This document shows, one piece after another, positions 23,991-35,339 of a stretch of DNA of 64,000 bases. A program made the translations under genes and the position numbers. Source of the stretch: Puccinia triticina (lineage: Eukaryota > Basidiomycota > Pucciniomycetes > Pucciniales > Pucciniaceae); contig NC_070567.1 in the NCBI RefSeq assembly GCF_026914185.1, positions 6,102,001 to 6,166,000 on the forward strand, in the 5' to 3' direction. The notes beneath the pieces were generated by a model. It was not told the origin of the DNA. It was given only the letters and a program-made list of their open reading frames with translations, and made no database searches. The first letter of the stretch is position 1. Every line of letters starts with the position of its first letter.

Positions 23991-26436
23991 CTGCGAGCCA
24001 GGTGGTGCATGCTCGGAGGTGGGAGAGGCAGTGGGACGGGAGGAGACAAGGGGGCTTGAAGTCAATCATCAGGAAGCCGAAGCCATCGATTGTGTTGGCC
24101 CTGTATCCACTCTCTCCCGCCGCCGAGTCCTTGATCCCCGGCCGGATCGCAAACGACAGTTGATCCTCCAGCGTCACCCGGTAGCCTGCCGGCCGTTGGT
24201 CCGGCGCAACTGAGTCCAGAATCACCGTCCGCAGCGCAAACGCAAGATCGAAGCCGCCAGGTGGCCAGATGCCTCGACGCAACAGTTTTCCACTCACTCC
24301 CACCGTGCGCCAACCGGTCCTCTGCGACGAATCCTCACCAGGGCTGCTGCTAAACAGCGCGTTGGTGAGCCGCTGGTTAAACATCACATCGTGGCAAAAC
24401 ATGAACTGGCCGAGAATCTTGAGATGGTCAAGGAAGTCGAGATCAATCAGGAAGAATGAAAGCAGACATTGATCAATCTCCAGGGACCTAGATTGGAGTG
24501 ACTCAATTACCGTTACCTCCGTCAGCAGATCTAGAGAGGGAAGTTCCATGGGCTGGAGCAGCCCAGCTCTGTCGACCCGGCAAGATCTCAGACGCTCTTC
24601 AACAGTCTCGATCAGGCCTTTCCGACGCTGGTCGATGTGTCTTGATCCGCCCACTTGGTTGTCATAGGGCTTCAAGCCAGTGCTGATGGCCTTGAGGAAG
24701 TCGCCTATGTCAAGCTCTTGTTCAATATCCTGCATGGTAGGGAGTGACACTCCCTTGGATCTTTGGATCGTAGCCAATGGATCATCTGAGAGCTTGATTC
24801 CATGTCTCCACGCAGATATTTGAAGTTTCATGTCGTGCCTCTGTCTGTTAAATGCTTTAAAGACTCTGTATGACAAATGTGGAAAGCATGGACTCAGCGG
24901 GCCCACCAAGCTAGATATATGTAGATAAACAAGCAGATGCGTAAAGAAAAAAAGTACTTTTCTAGTTCCGTAGGGGTCCATACCCACCGAGACTGGCCAT
25001 GTTCTTCGGCAGGATACGTGAGACAGATCGGATGAAACGGGTTCGAGTGTCGCAGGATTCTCAATGATACGCCAGCCTTGAAAATTGACTCGGCCAGAGA
25101 TATCGGGATAAAACTTGGGACGCGATCAGGACGGAACTAGGTTTGAGAAATTGGGAATAGGGCATCCAAATGTGAGTTGCTGGATGATCGTGATAAGCAG
25201 CAAGGTGGGGAGTGGAGAATGAAGTTTACTCAAAACGCAATATGAAGAAGGTGTTCTGGCCTCAGTTTGATCCAGATAGTCGCCAGCAAGGTCGAGATGA
25301 GGATCGACTGACAGTCGTGGGTCTGGTTGAATGCCGTATTGGCTCCAAAGGGATTGGTAGAGCTGGTCCTTTTCGTCTGGCCAAATGGTTCGTCGGCCGC
25401 CCAGATCGACACCCAGCCACGTCTGCCAGCTGAGCAGGAGAGCCGCACACACCCTGTCTAGTAGCCAGCTGAAGACGGCCTGAATCAAGCTTGAGGAACG
25501 TTGGCGGATGTGGATGTCTAGGTGGCGATAGACCGCGTCTTCTTGGCTGGATTTCTTTGTGCCTTCTTGGCAGCTTTGGATGAGGGTTGCGAGCGCTTCG
25601 AGGAGCTCGAAGAGCGGTTCGATCATCAGGCTGGCGGTGAGCAGCCCGGAGTCGAGCGCCGATTCGTGCTCGAAACAGTCCATGATCTCAGCGCGGATCC
25701 AATCCACTAGGACGGCTAGGCCGGAGCCGAGGGACTGGTGGGGATGGTAGGGATGGTGGGTGTGGTTGATGAAGCTCTCGATTGAGCAGAGGTTGGTGTA
25801 CGCAGACTCGGAGAGATCGTAGAGTGAGCGCGTTGCGCTATCGGTTTGCCCACATACTCGTGGATATAGGTTGCTCTCTGGTCTCGGCTGCAGCTCATTG
25901 CGGGTGGATCGGGCGGGTGTCTTGAATCCGATCGATCGACGGAAGAAGTGGGTGACGAATGTTGTACGGTCGATCGGAGATGAACTGGTTAGATTTCCAG
26001 TCTCATCAGCATACAACGCTAATGTGATTTTTTTGTTATTGACGGAATGCTGACAGGTTGAGTTGACTGGCAGATAGAATGGCTTCCCAAACTGGAATGG
26101 ATTCTTCGACTGGGTACGGGGTCTGATAATTGAGAGATAATTGAGAGCAGATCGGACGATTGAAAGAGTCCCAGCTGAATATGTTTTGTCTGTGTTCTGT
26201 TGGTTGCTAGAAGACGAGCTGATTTTGCCCACATTTACCTAAATACACACAGCTCCAAAATCAGTTGTTAAGTTTCTGGGTCTATGCAAGAGAGAGAGAG
26301 AGGGAAGAGAACGGAAAATGGTGCTGAGCCAGGCGGTAAGGTTCATCTCAAGATTGACCTTGAGGTTCATGAGCACGGGGACGAGGATGTGGATCTTGAG
26401 AAAGCGGCGGCCAGAAGGTAGGCCGGTCGCGGACAT
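23938..26436 (-). pseudogene. Gamma-tubulin complex component (GCP/Spc97-98 family), truncated
   Basis: Minus-strand reading gives a GCP-like protein: an N-terminal part from about 26436, a helical segment LIQAVFSWLLDRVCAALLL (about 25470), a PSFIPISLAESIF..AGVSLRILR motif (about 25090) typical of the family, then DFLDHLKILGQFMFCHDVMF and, near 24070, GFGFLMIDFKPP, which in the family precedes the C-terminal gamma-tubulin-binding domain. That domain is absent: the frame runs into the AATGTAAA repeat block. The frame also shifts near 25125 (stop TGA at 25126), and introns near 26255-26359 and at 24862 are needed. GCPs nucleate microtubules at the spindle pole body; this copy could not bind gamma-tubulin normally. 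Likely a repeat-disrupted pseudogene, or a second copy. Member (GCP4/5/6) not resolved. Confidence 0.65.
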
Positions 26437-26749
26437 GGTTGAGCAGGAGGTCTAGTGTGTGTATGAAGTCGGAGATTGCTGTCAGCTGCGGGTGGTGCTC
26501 ACTGCTGGTAATTGGGCAATAGTGCAATGAATATCAGTAGGTCCAGGATATGTAACTGGTTTCTGGACCAGGATATGTACGTACTTGGTAATTTTGAAGG
26601 GAGGAGTTTGTTCGGATGAAATATTCAAGCTTAGGTTCAATGGGTGTGACCCTGTGTGACCGGGTACATAAAGCCGGATATTGTTGACTGAACCGATGGG
26701 AAGATGGTTGGGACTAGCCCTACTTAGGTCAACGGTCATATAATCTTCC
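26437..26749. other. Upstream flank of the GCP-like gene
   Basis: No separate gene is recognisable. It may hold the promoter or a first exon of the GCP-like gene. The preceding exon carries a run of alternating AG at 26287-26300 (plus strand). Confidence 0.25.
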
Positions 26750-27075
26750 CAGAGGTTATGTTGAGCTGCAAGTTTGAGGCATTGTAAGGTAAGGTATTGT
26801 AAAGTTAATTGATTGCTGGGTTGTATACAGTTTTACATACATTGTAACATGCATTGTAACATGACAGCTTGTAAAAGTACAGGTTACAGGTCACCAGGGT
26901 GTGAATTACAAATTGTGATTTACAACCTGTTAGTTTACATTGTGTGGTTGGTGCCACATAAATTGTAAAACTAATTTAATTCAGGGTTTCATACATTTTT
27001 ACAATGCCCCCACTTTACAATGGGGGGGCATTGTAAAACATAGTTTGTAAAATTCACCCACCCCGTAAAAAATTT
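26750..27075. repeat. Block of AATGTAAA/TTTACAATT repeats (right)
   Basis: Dense ATTGTAA, TTACAATG and TTGTAAAA motifs in both orientations, with a clear inverted pair around 27005-27032 (GCCCCCACTTTACAATGGGGGGGC). Same style as 23560-23990. Just downstream, a perfect palindrome TTTATGCATGCATAAA lies near 27103. Together the two blocks bracket the GCP-like fragment. Confidence 0.5.
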
Positions 27076-27153
27076 CCTCACCAAAATAATATGATTTTAT
27101 GATTTATGCATGCATAAAATTATGTGAACCAACATTTCAAAACACTTTGTCCG

Positions 27154-27286
27154 TGATGTGACAAATAGAATGAGAATGACAATGCAAGTGGGAAAACAGA
27201 CTCTGCAGTCTGTTTTCCTGCCTAAATATGGTCTCAAGGGCGAGGCAAGTGTCACAGATTGTAACCTAACAGGTTAGGTTACAACA
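27154..27286 (-). repeat. 3' LTR of the Copia element
   Basis: 133 bp, in plus orientation starting TGATGTGACAAATAG and ending GGTTACAACA. Matches 34728-34860 with three differences. At 27236 and 27247 this copy has A where the other has G, each a TCG-to-TTG change on the minus strand. Contains the inverted pair TGTAACCTAACAGGTTAGGTTACA. Confidence 0.92.
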
Positions 27287-27477
27287 GCCACCCCCTCGCC
27301 TAGACTCGAGACTCTACCTACAACAGAGTCATGAAAGACAAGAGAGCATGTGAAAGAGAAGAGAGAGAGAAAAGAAAAAAATAGGGCCACATGATACGCA
27401 GGGAGAAGAAGTAAGAGATAAAAGAAAGAGAAAAAGAAAAAAAACAAACTAGACAGAAAGAGACATTAAAAAAAACT

Positions 27478-30400
27478 CTAGCACCCTTCTGTTAGTAGAT
27501 GACATCTCATCTGCCGAAAAAGTTCCGGTGGTAAGCTCTTTGTGAACACATCCGCCCTCTGTTCCAACATCGGGACCCATGTGAGTGTCGTATGTTTCCT
27601 ATATAGCGCCTCATTTGTAATATAAAAATCCCTGTCAGTATGGCGTGTTCTTTCATTGGATGCATCATCTGTGCCCACCCGCACTGCCAACTGGTTGTTG
27701 CAGTGCAGGTGACCAATGAAATCCGTCTTTAAGACATACCTCAAGAGGTTCTTTATCCAAAGCGTATGGTGCGTCGCTGCGCACAGAACCATGTATTCAG
27801 CGTGGCACATTGACGCTGCCACCGTAGCTTGTCAACGCGCCACCCAGAGGACAGGGCAACCCAGGAAAAGTATCAGCACTCCATATGACGAGCGGGAGAA
27901 CTCACCTCCCCAAGACGCGTCTCAGTAGGTTGTCAAAGCCTTAGGATCATTCTTTGGGAACAGACAGAGCATAAAATCAGTACTACCAGCTATATAGTTG
28001 ATTAGGTGCCGCACTCCTTTCCAGTGTTGGACACTAGGCTTTTCTGAAAACCGTGCAAGGTAATTGACCGCGTACGCTATGTCAGGACGCGTGCCAACTG
28101 CCAAGTAGCTCATCATGCCCGAGAGATGCAAATACTTTGTGGACGTAGAAGCATCACCCTCCTTGGTAGGCGCATTGAAATTGGGAGGAAGTGGAGTCTT
28201 GGCCTTCAATACTCCATCCCATTCCTCATCAAGCAGTGCTTTAGTAAGCTTCGGCTGCGAGAGAATGAATCCATCTGCCGTGCGTTCAATGCTAAGTCCA
28301 ACTATGGAGTCAAGCTGCTTGTACCACTTGATTCTCAACACATCTTTGAGGTCCTCCTCAAGCTTCCGTAACAGATCTTCATTTGACGCCGTCACCACAC
28401 CATTGTCAACATGAATCCAAACTACCCCAGTCTGAGTTTTATGGCGTAGAACGTAGAGACTATTGTCATACTGAGATGGTGAATATCCCAGGTTATCTAG
28501 TATTCCGCAAAGGTGCAGCCACCAGCATCTTGCTGCCTGTCTGGTACCATACAGTGCTTTCCAAAGCAAAAAGGTGTGCCCCTCAGGTAACTTTACACCT
28601 TTGGGGGGTTTGACCCACACCTCCTCGTCTATTGGCGAGTTGAGGTACGCCGCCACAAAGTCAAAACTGTGTACACACCAGTTGAACCTGGCAGCAATCG
28701 TTAACAGTAGCCTCAACAAGACAAACATTGCCGTGGGGGAAAAAGTCTCATTAAAGTCTTTCCCGGCCACTTGCCAAAAGCCTTTAGCAAAATATTGCGC
28801 TTTGTATCTTGTGGTATTTCCGTCATCACCACTCTTCCTTGCGGAAACCCAACCACCGTCTAGTGGTTTGGCCCCTGCTGGCATTGGCTGCGCGACCCAG
28901 ACATCCATCTGTTTAAGGTTTGACAGCTCTTTGGAAATGGCATTTGCCCATTCCACCTTATTACCTGACTTCATTGCCTGCTTATACGTCTTAGGAACAT
29001 CCACCCCGTAGAAAGAGCACATCTGGAGTACTGCATCAACCAGAAGTTCTTGGTTATCAAACTCGACCTCATTGGTAAAATTACCAAGAGAGATGTGTCT
29101 GGCTATAAACTCCAGGGACATTTTATTTGGGCCCGAAGGCTCTGGTTGTGGCGGCTGGACCGGTTTCACTGGTAAAGTGACTCTTGGTATGCTATCAACG
29201 AAACAAACCATAGCAGACAAAACAAATTTGCCCGTAGACGGCACATAGAACAACCAGCCCTTGCTGGCTTCCAGGTGAGCCACGAAAAAAGCCTCATAGG
29301 CACGGTCATCAAGCTTGTCCCTTTGTTCCACTGGTACCAACAGTGCAAGAGCTACGCTACAAAAAGCGGCAGCGTAGCGGTTTTAGCCTTGCTTCGCTAA
29401 GCTTTTGGTAGCGGACTTGGCGCTTTGCTATTCGCTACATTTTTTAAGGGGAAAAAATTAAAGAAAATAGCGCACTTTTTTTAGCGCAGAGTAGCGGCAA
29501 TTTGCTACACTTCTCGCTATAGTAGCGGAAAAAACGCTACTGTAGCGATTTTGCTGCGCTACCATAGCACCATTCAAACATCAATACTGGACATCATAAA
29601 ATGATGGAGGATTGATGTTTGTGTACTATTTCTGGCATTTTCCACCAAAAGGCAGAGATGCCCGCTACGCTTTTGGCACAAAAGCAACTCGGTTTGCTAC
29701 GCTTTTGGCGCTAAAAAGCGCTATTAGCGCCAAAAAGCGTCAATTTTTCCGCTGCGCTATACTGTAGCGAAGCGGCAAAAAAAAGCGCTTCGCTACGTGC
29801 AGGCCAAAACTGCAGTAGCGGTTCTGGCGCTTCGCTACCGCTCAAAGTAGTGATTTTCCGCTAGTGCTAACGCTATTCTGGATCCAGAGTAGCGTGTTTC
29901 CGCTTCGCTACGCAAAAGCGCCGCTTTTCGCAGCAAAGCGTAGCTCTTGCAGTGTTGCTGGTACGTGGATGAAAGCCTTGGACCCAAAAATCCTAAACGT
30001 GCTGAAACTTGGTGGTTGGTCAAACAACGCTTCGTAAGGGGTCTTTCCTTTGCTGGCTTTATTTGGGATTCTGTTCAGGACATGATTCGCCCACAAGAAA
30101 GCGTACACCCAGAAGTTACGGGGCAGCTGGCTGTCGCTCAGCACTGTGTGTCCCATGTCCGCAACTGTCCTGTTAAAACGTTCCACAACACCATTTTGAT
30201 AATGATGGTATGGCAGGGAGTGTTCTGCAATTATGCCCTTATCCTTGAGGAAAGTATTCAAAGCTTTATTTGCAAATTCACCACCCTTATCACTGCGGAG
30301 AATTTTCACTACATCTCCAGTTTGCTTTTCAAGCTTCTTGATCACCTCCATAAGGACCGCGTTTGCTTCAGACTTTGCTTTCAAACCTTTGACATACTAG

Positions 30401-31815
30401 TATCCTGACGCCACGTCCCGGAGTGTCAGGAGGTATTTTGACCCGTCAATGGCTTTTTCTGGGAAAGGGCCCATTAGATCCGTACATAGAATCTCTAAAC
30501 GAGCTGGACTCCGCATGGTGCTTGTTAGCGGGTTCAAACTAGTGCTTTTGGTTATTGCAGAAATTGGACAATGGATCTTCCCAGGCGGTAAATCTGAGGG
30601 CAGTCCAAAACCCAAAAGCTGTTTGACCAAAGAGCGGATTTTTCTCAAACTAACGTGCCCAAAAATTTGGTGCCAAAAGAGCAAAACTTTTTTGGATTCA
30701 GTCAGGGCCTCTGGCCTCCAAGAGGACGGATAGATCCACTCAAAAGGCGTAACAAACGTATCATTCTGAGCAGTGATATTTGTTTGCATTGCTGTCTGGG
30801 AAGGAATTTCTTTCTCCTGATTGGAGACAATAGTGGGAGGATTCAAACTCGGTGTTGGAGACAAAGAAACAGGAGACAGAAGATTGTTGTTGGGGCATGA
30901 AAGAGAAGACATGGGGACATAAAAAGAGGAGAAATGAGAAACCATTGGCGCTGATTGAAGAAATCCGGATGAGACCCGTATAATCGGCAGCAGTATGCAC
31001 CAGCAATTTTTATTGCATTCAAACGGGCATTGGAAGACCAGTTTTTTTGAACCATTGAAGACGTCGAAACAGTCTGATACACAATCATATGAAAACAACC
31101 AATCAGCCTTCCTGAGGGATGCAAGTGAGATGAGTGTTGACAAGGCTCGCTCACAGTACAGCACACCCTTCACGGCAATTGGGACCCCGTCGGAGTCTCG
31201 GAATAAGAGCTCCCCTACGCCTGATATAGCGGCTCCAGCTCCTGAAGTTGCTACATTCAAAGCAATTTGTTTTTTGAGCAATCGGAAATTGTGGAGTAGG
31301 CATTGGTCGCCAGTTAGGTTGTGGGTTGCCCCCAAATCAAGAATTGCAGGAGTACTTACATCAATTTCAGCGGTCATCACCCTGAAGTTGCTGTCCTCCA
31401 CGCCATCCGGCAGGTCTGCAACCTCTGCCTCCTTCGCAGAAGCCCCACCCCCCCTCTGAGAATCTTGACGGTTTCTGAAGTTGGAGGTTGGCTGTTGGGA
31501 AGCTTGATGAGGTTGTGGTCTGTAGCTGTCAGCTGGTCTGAGGTTTTGTTGATGCTGATGGCTGTTTGGTTGTTGATGGAATTGGGCAGGGGGGTAGGGC
31601 AATTGAGATGGTGAAAGAAACTGGGTTGGCCCAAACTGTTGGGGTTGTTGGAATGCCAAATGTTGATACAGGTATTGAGGTTGACCATAGGGAATATTGA
31701 GAGGAGGGTAGACAGCGCCAACCATTGGCATGAAAGACGCCGGTTGAACCTGTTGTTGCAGAGCTGAGACAGGACAATAGGACAAGGCCCCCGGACCCCT
31801 CTGGCGGCGGCTCAC
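27478..31815 (-). pseudogene. Copia pol (protease, integrase, RT, RNase H), inactivated
   Basis: Minus-strand reading: protease motif reads DLGATHNL (Leu codon 31333-31335) instead of the expected DSGA; GAG-pre-integrase domain with WHQIFGHVSLRKIR; integrase core with CTDLMGPFP, SDKGGEF and VVERFNRT; reverse transcriptase with ETFSP, FVAAYLNSPIDEEVW and an active-site segment reading HVDNGVV (Asn at 28402-28404) where YVDD is expected; RNase H with ASMCHAEYMVL. Stops occur within the integrase (TAG, about 30396), before RNase H (TGA, about 27925) and in it (TGA, 27832-27834). The foldback MITE splits integrase from RT, and removing it with one duplication restores the frame. Expected role: reverse transcription and integration of the element; now dead. 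Confidence 0.9.
29346..29949. mobile_element. AGCG-rich foldback MITE nested in the Copia integrase
   Basis: 604 bp with 13-bp inverted ends CAAGAGCTACGCT and an exact 5-bp duplication CAGTG (29341-29345, 29950-29954). Almost the whole body is built from AGCG, GTAGCG, CGCTAC and GCGCTA motifs in both orientations, able to fold into a long imperfect hairpin. A further inner inverted pair, CAAACATCAAT/ATTGATGTTTG, sits at about 29575-29625. No coding capacity. Excising it with one CAGTG rejoins the integrase frame exactly. Superfamily unknown. Confidence 0.85.
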
Positions 31816-31859
31816 CGGAGTAGACCAGTTTCTTGTTGGAAAGTCCCTGAGATAATGGA

Positions 31860-34201
31860 ATCAATCACCGCAATCCCAGCATCAATTTGCCGTTACCTGA
31901 TAGAACTCCAGCGCTGCTGGCCATTACGCCTTGGGTATGTCAATGAGGAAAGCCGACTGATCGAATGGAGGGAGATCCGTCAATGACTGCATGATTGCTG
32001 GACTGTGCGATGTGGTCGTGTTTTTCCTCTGCAAAGATTTAGTGCGATCCTCTTGAAGCTTGCACGCCGTCAGGATTTGGATAAGCCGGTGTGGTAGACG
32101 GAAAAGTGAAAAATCAAAAGTTTTTCCTCATACATATATTTACTCACCCTAGGCCTCAAGATACCACCAAATGGACCTCAGAAATGGATTCTACGGCCAA
32201 TTTTACCCCTAGTCACCACTGGAAGCGTCACTGGAACCCCGCTGGATTGGAAGTTACACCCTCTTGGACCCTCATGGACACGGCCAGCCCCAGTCATCAA
32301 CCTGTCAACACCCCTCAAGTCACCTTTCCCAGGTATACACATACTCAGCCCCAGCCAAACACATACTCTTTTCTATCCCTCTTATCTCCACTGCATATGC
32401 AGGGGACCAACCCCATTTCTTCTGTATTTGACATGTCCCCGCCTCATTTATGCACCCCTTGCAGCTGCATGCACTCTTCTGACCCCATTTCTGCACTCCT
32501 TGCATTAGTCTGACACCACTCATGCACCCCTTGCATGAAGTACCTCTGTATTTGACATTTCCCCACTTCGTTTATGCACTCCTTGCATTAGTATGACATC
32601 ATCTTTCATTTCTCACCCCACTTTTTGCCTGTATTTAGTATCTTCTGACACCACTTGTACGCAGCCCACCAGCTAAAATCCCTCATCCAGGGTCCCCCTT
32701 GTAGCTAAAATCCCTGACATTTGTCTATATAAGGAGCTCTCTCCCCCCCAGTTGTTTTTCCCTCAGCTCAGTATTCCCCAGTTATTTACATACCACCCTT
32801 CACACTTACCATCACCTTCACACATCACTACAACCCTTATATTTGCAAATAGCTTATGAACTCACTCTCAAATCTCACATACCTGTCATCAAACAACTTC
32901 ATCTGGAACTAGACCAGACCTATCACTTGATTAAAACTTGCCAAGCTTAGCTTGGTGGGTCTTGTTATCTGATAGTATAGAAGGGCAGAGTTTGCACCTC
33001 CATCATCCCCTTCTCCATTCAGCAAAAGGGTTTCACAACCACTTTTGAGTCTTACACCGGTCGAAGGTTGGGGTGGCACTATCCGGTGTTTTTTGGAGTT
33101 CAAGTTCAACCCTTCTGTCAAAATCCAGACCAAGTGAAGAGTCTCTGCCGATGCCAATGAACCCCATGAAGATGTTGGTTGTCAGAGTAATCTTCAAGTT
33201 TGACCATTCCTCTGCCAGGTCCTTCAATTTGGCTGCTGTCCCAGCCGCGGTTGGACTCCCTTCGTTCTTAAACTGTAAGAACCAATAAAAGACGTCAAGT
33301 TGCGCTGCACAGCTGATTGTCTTGAACTTGGTGAACATCAGCTCGTACATTGCAAAACACAAAGCCGCTTTGTGGACGTCGGACTTGAGGGAGTCATGGA
33401 TAGTTGCCAGAAAGATGGCTTGTCTGATCTTCTCTAGAACCGTGTTGGTGTGTTTCTTGCTGAAGAAGTCTTTGTTGCTGAGGTGAGTTCTGGCTTTCTC
33501 ACCCAGCTCTTGACTCCAGACCTCAAAGTTGGCCCCATTGGCTGCCAGTACGTTCTTGGCGAGGATATTCAATGTAGCAGCATGGACTGCCTGGCCAATG
33601 ATTTTTGACTCCTCAAGCTGCGCCTTTGCCTCAGCTAGGTCCGCTGCTTGTCGTGAAGCCGAGAGGTGTGGTGGATCATCCATGGCAAAAGATTGTGGGG
33701 GAGGGTGATTTGGTGATGGAGGATAAGGTGGTATGTTGAGGATTGACAAGATGTTGTGGGTGGACAACTCGACTGCAGATGTGAATGAGGGTGGAGGTGG
33801 GGGAGGGGAAATGGGGTTGCAGAAAGTGGAACGGGGAAGAGGAACGTAGTGTTGATCTGTAAGGACAGGGTCGCCATTAGAAGGGCCCGCAACAGGTGCT
33901 GGAGGTAGATTTGGGCAGTAACAATTTCCAGGCGTTGCCGGTCCGGCTTGTTGCCAGGCTCCAGGAATCTGTTGGTCAACGGCAGTGGTATTGCCCGCTG
34001 TGGCAGTTGGAGGGGTGTTGGTGCCGAAGTCGTTCCAAAGATTTCTGCTAGTTGATGTGGGGTATCGCGGATTGAGGCAGTGACAGCTTTGACTAGATCT
34101 TGTCCGGTAAGTTCTGCAATTGAACGACCCAACCAGGCCGAAGAGGAGGAAGTGCGCCAATTTGGTCCAGAGGGGGGATCCGTTTGGTGGGGATTTGACA
34201 T
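31860..34201 (-). pseudogene. Copia gag, split by a solo LTR
   Basis: Starts near 34201 with MSNPHQTDPPSGPNW, a Pro/Ser-rich N-terminus. The frame then changes within about 33650-34000, and a capsid-like helical region follows (AQLEESKIIGQAVHAATLNIL, WSQELGEKARTHLSNKDFF, WFLQFKNEG). At 33061 it is cut by the LTR and resumes at 32090, where removing one CCGGT restores an open frame. A degenerate zinc knuckle of the CCHC type follows near 31850-31880 (CWDCGD then FHYLRDF, last Cys replaced). Two TGA stops there (31861-31863 and 31882-31884) both fit TCG-to-TTG changes of CGA. Role: particle formation; not functional. Confidence 0.75.
32091..33056 (+). mobile_element. Solo LTR, family A (copy 2), inserted in Copia gag
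   Basis: 966 bp, starts GTGGTAGACGG, ends GAGTCTTACA, flanked by CCGGT on both sides (32086-32090, 33057-33061). Shares the TATA box (TCTATATAAGGAGCTC near 32722) and body with copy 1 at 10745-11692. Since the gag frame is restored on removal, it inserted after the Copia element arrived. Only an LTR remains, with no internal region. Confidence 0.88.
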
Positions 34202-34716
34202 ACAAGAAGAGAAAGTAAGGAGGGGAGTGAACCAGAAGAATCAAACAAAACAGGCGGGTAACCTGCGATTACCTATCTGATTGTCTGAGTTTACCGGAAA
34301 GATGAGAGAGGGGAATAGACTTTGAATTCACAAGATAACGTCTAAGCCTCTATATATACCGTGCCAGGGGATATAATTTCACGGTTATGGCATAACCGCT
34401 TTGCTTTATTGTTATGTGCTTGCTACTTCTGATCAGAGAGGGTAATGGGATATGCGGAAGGTAAACTCAGATCTTCAGACAGATAACCTCAGACACCCGA
34501 CTACTCCGGAAGATCCTAACAATAGCCACAATGGTTTGAGGTAGAGAGAGGTGGATAGCGAAAGATTCCGGGACAATTACACCCTAGACTGGGATACCCA
34601 CAAGAGAGACTATGTATAAGTCAAGTTAAAGAACAGGTCGATTACGCTTCACTCAAAGCTACCTTGCTAGTAGAGAGAGAAAGAAAATGATGAAAATCGG
34701 TATGGCAAGATTTACA

Positions 34717-34727
34717 GGCTCATAACC
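34717..34727 (-). promoter_or_regulatory. Primer-binding site of the Copia element
   Basis: On the minus strand the 11 bases GGTTATGAGCC follow the 5' LTR directly. Their complement GGCTCATAACC matches the anticodon arm of initiator tRNA-Met, the internal half-tRNA primer site used by Copia-type elements. This is from known Copia biology, not from a tRNA in this window. Confidence 0.7.
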
Positions 34728-34860
34728 TGATGTGACAAATAGAATGAGAATGACAATGCAAGTGGGAAAACAGACTCTGCAGTCTGTTTTCCTGTCTAAA
34801 TATGGTCTCGAGGGCGAGGCGAGTGTCACAGATTGTAACCTAACAGGTTAGGTTACAACA
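34728..34860 (-). repeat. 5' LTR of the Copia element
   Basis: 133 bp copy with the same ends as 27154-27286. Followed on the right by the GTCCG duplication. The two LTRs are about 98% alike by eye, so the insertion is fairly recent unless gene conversion or mutation bias distorts the estimate. Confidence 0.92.
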
Positions 34861-34865
34861 GTCCG

Positions 34866-35339
34866 TTCCAAGGGCCCTCTCAGGCCCTCTCCCTCTTCTG
34901 AGCTCTCGCTCGCCGCCTCGGTGCAAAATTGCGTTTGTGCATCTGTGTGCATGCAACGTAGCGTAATACATACCACCAGTAGTGTTATGGACTCCACCCC
35001 AGTACATATGTCCATAGAGTCTCGGTGGAGGTGGCGCAGGATTTGAAAGAAATAATACCTCCGTGGATTGTTTTCTTGGACTGCGTGCATAGGCGTGTAT
35101 GATAAATTAGCGATCAAAATAGCGTATGTACATGTTGCCGCCGGAGGGCCAGTGAACGTAAGAAATCACCAAATGCAGCGAGATGCCCTGTATAGACTAT
35201 GTATACACATGGTGTTTGGATGACTATCATGCAAGAGGAGGATTAGGAGCTGAACCCTCAAAAGTCGTTTGACTGATGACCCCTTCTCTTGAGCTGCAGG
35301 TGCAAGGCCAGGCTTACATCTGTTTACTTTCTTCAAGAT
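34866..35339. other. Spacer between Copia element and membrane-protein gene
   Basis: No gene is visible. Likely contains the promoter and leader of the plus-strand gene starting at 35340; no specific element can be supported. Confidence 0.3.

Larger units (their letters stand above)
27154..34860 (-). mobile_element. Copia-type LTR retrotransposon with nested insertions
   Basis: A full-length element on the minus strand. Two 133-bp LTRs (27154-27286, 34728-34860) differ at three positions by eye. They are flanked by the 5-bp duplication GTCCG (27149-27153, 34861-34865). A primer-binding site complementary to the anticodon arm of initiator tRNA-Met abuts the 5' LTR, and a purine-rich tract abuts the 3' LTR (27287-27307 read in reverse). 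Internal order is gag, protease, integrase, reverse transcriptase, RNase H, the Copia order. A solo LTR (32091-33056) and a foldback MITE (29346-29949) are inserted, so the original element was about 6.1 kb. Several stops and lost catalytic residues make it inactive. Confidence 0.93.

Noticed and set aside
29346..29949. AGCG repeats as a satellite or CRISPR-like array
   Set aside because: Units are not regularly spaced, occur in both orientations, and the block has terminal inverted repeats and a target duplication, so it is a mobile element.
34717..34727. A real tRNA-Met fragment next to the Copia LTR
   Set aside because: The 11-base match is the expected primer-binding site; no tRNA fold is present.
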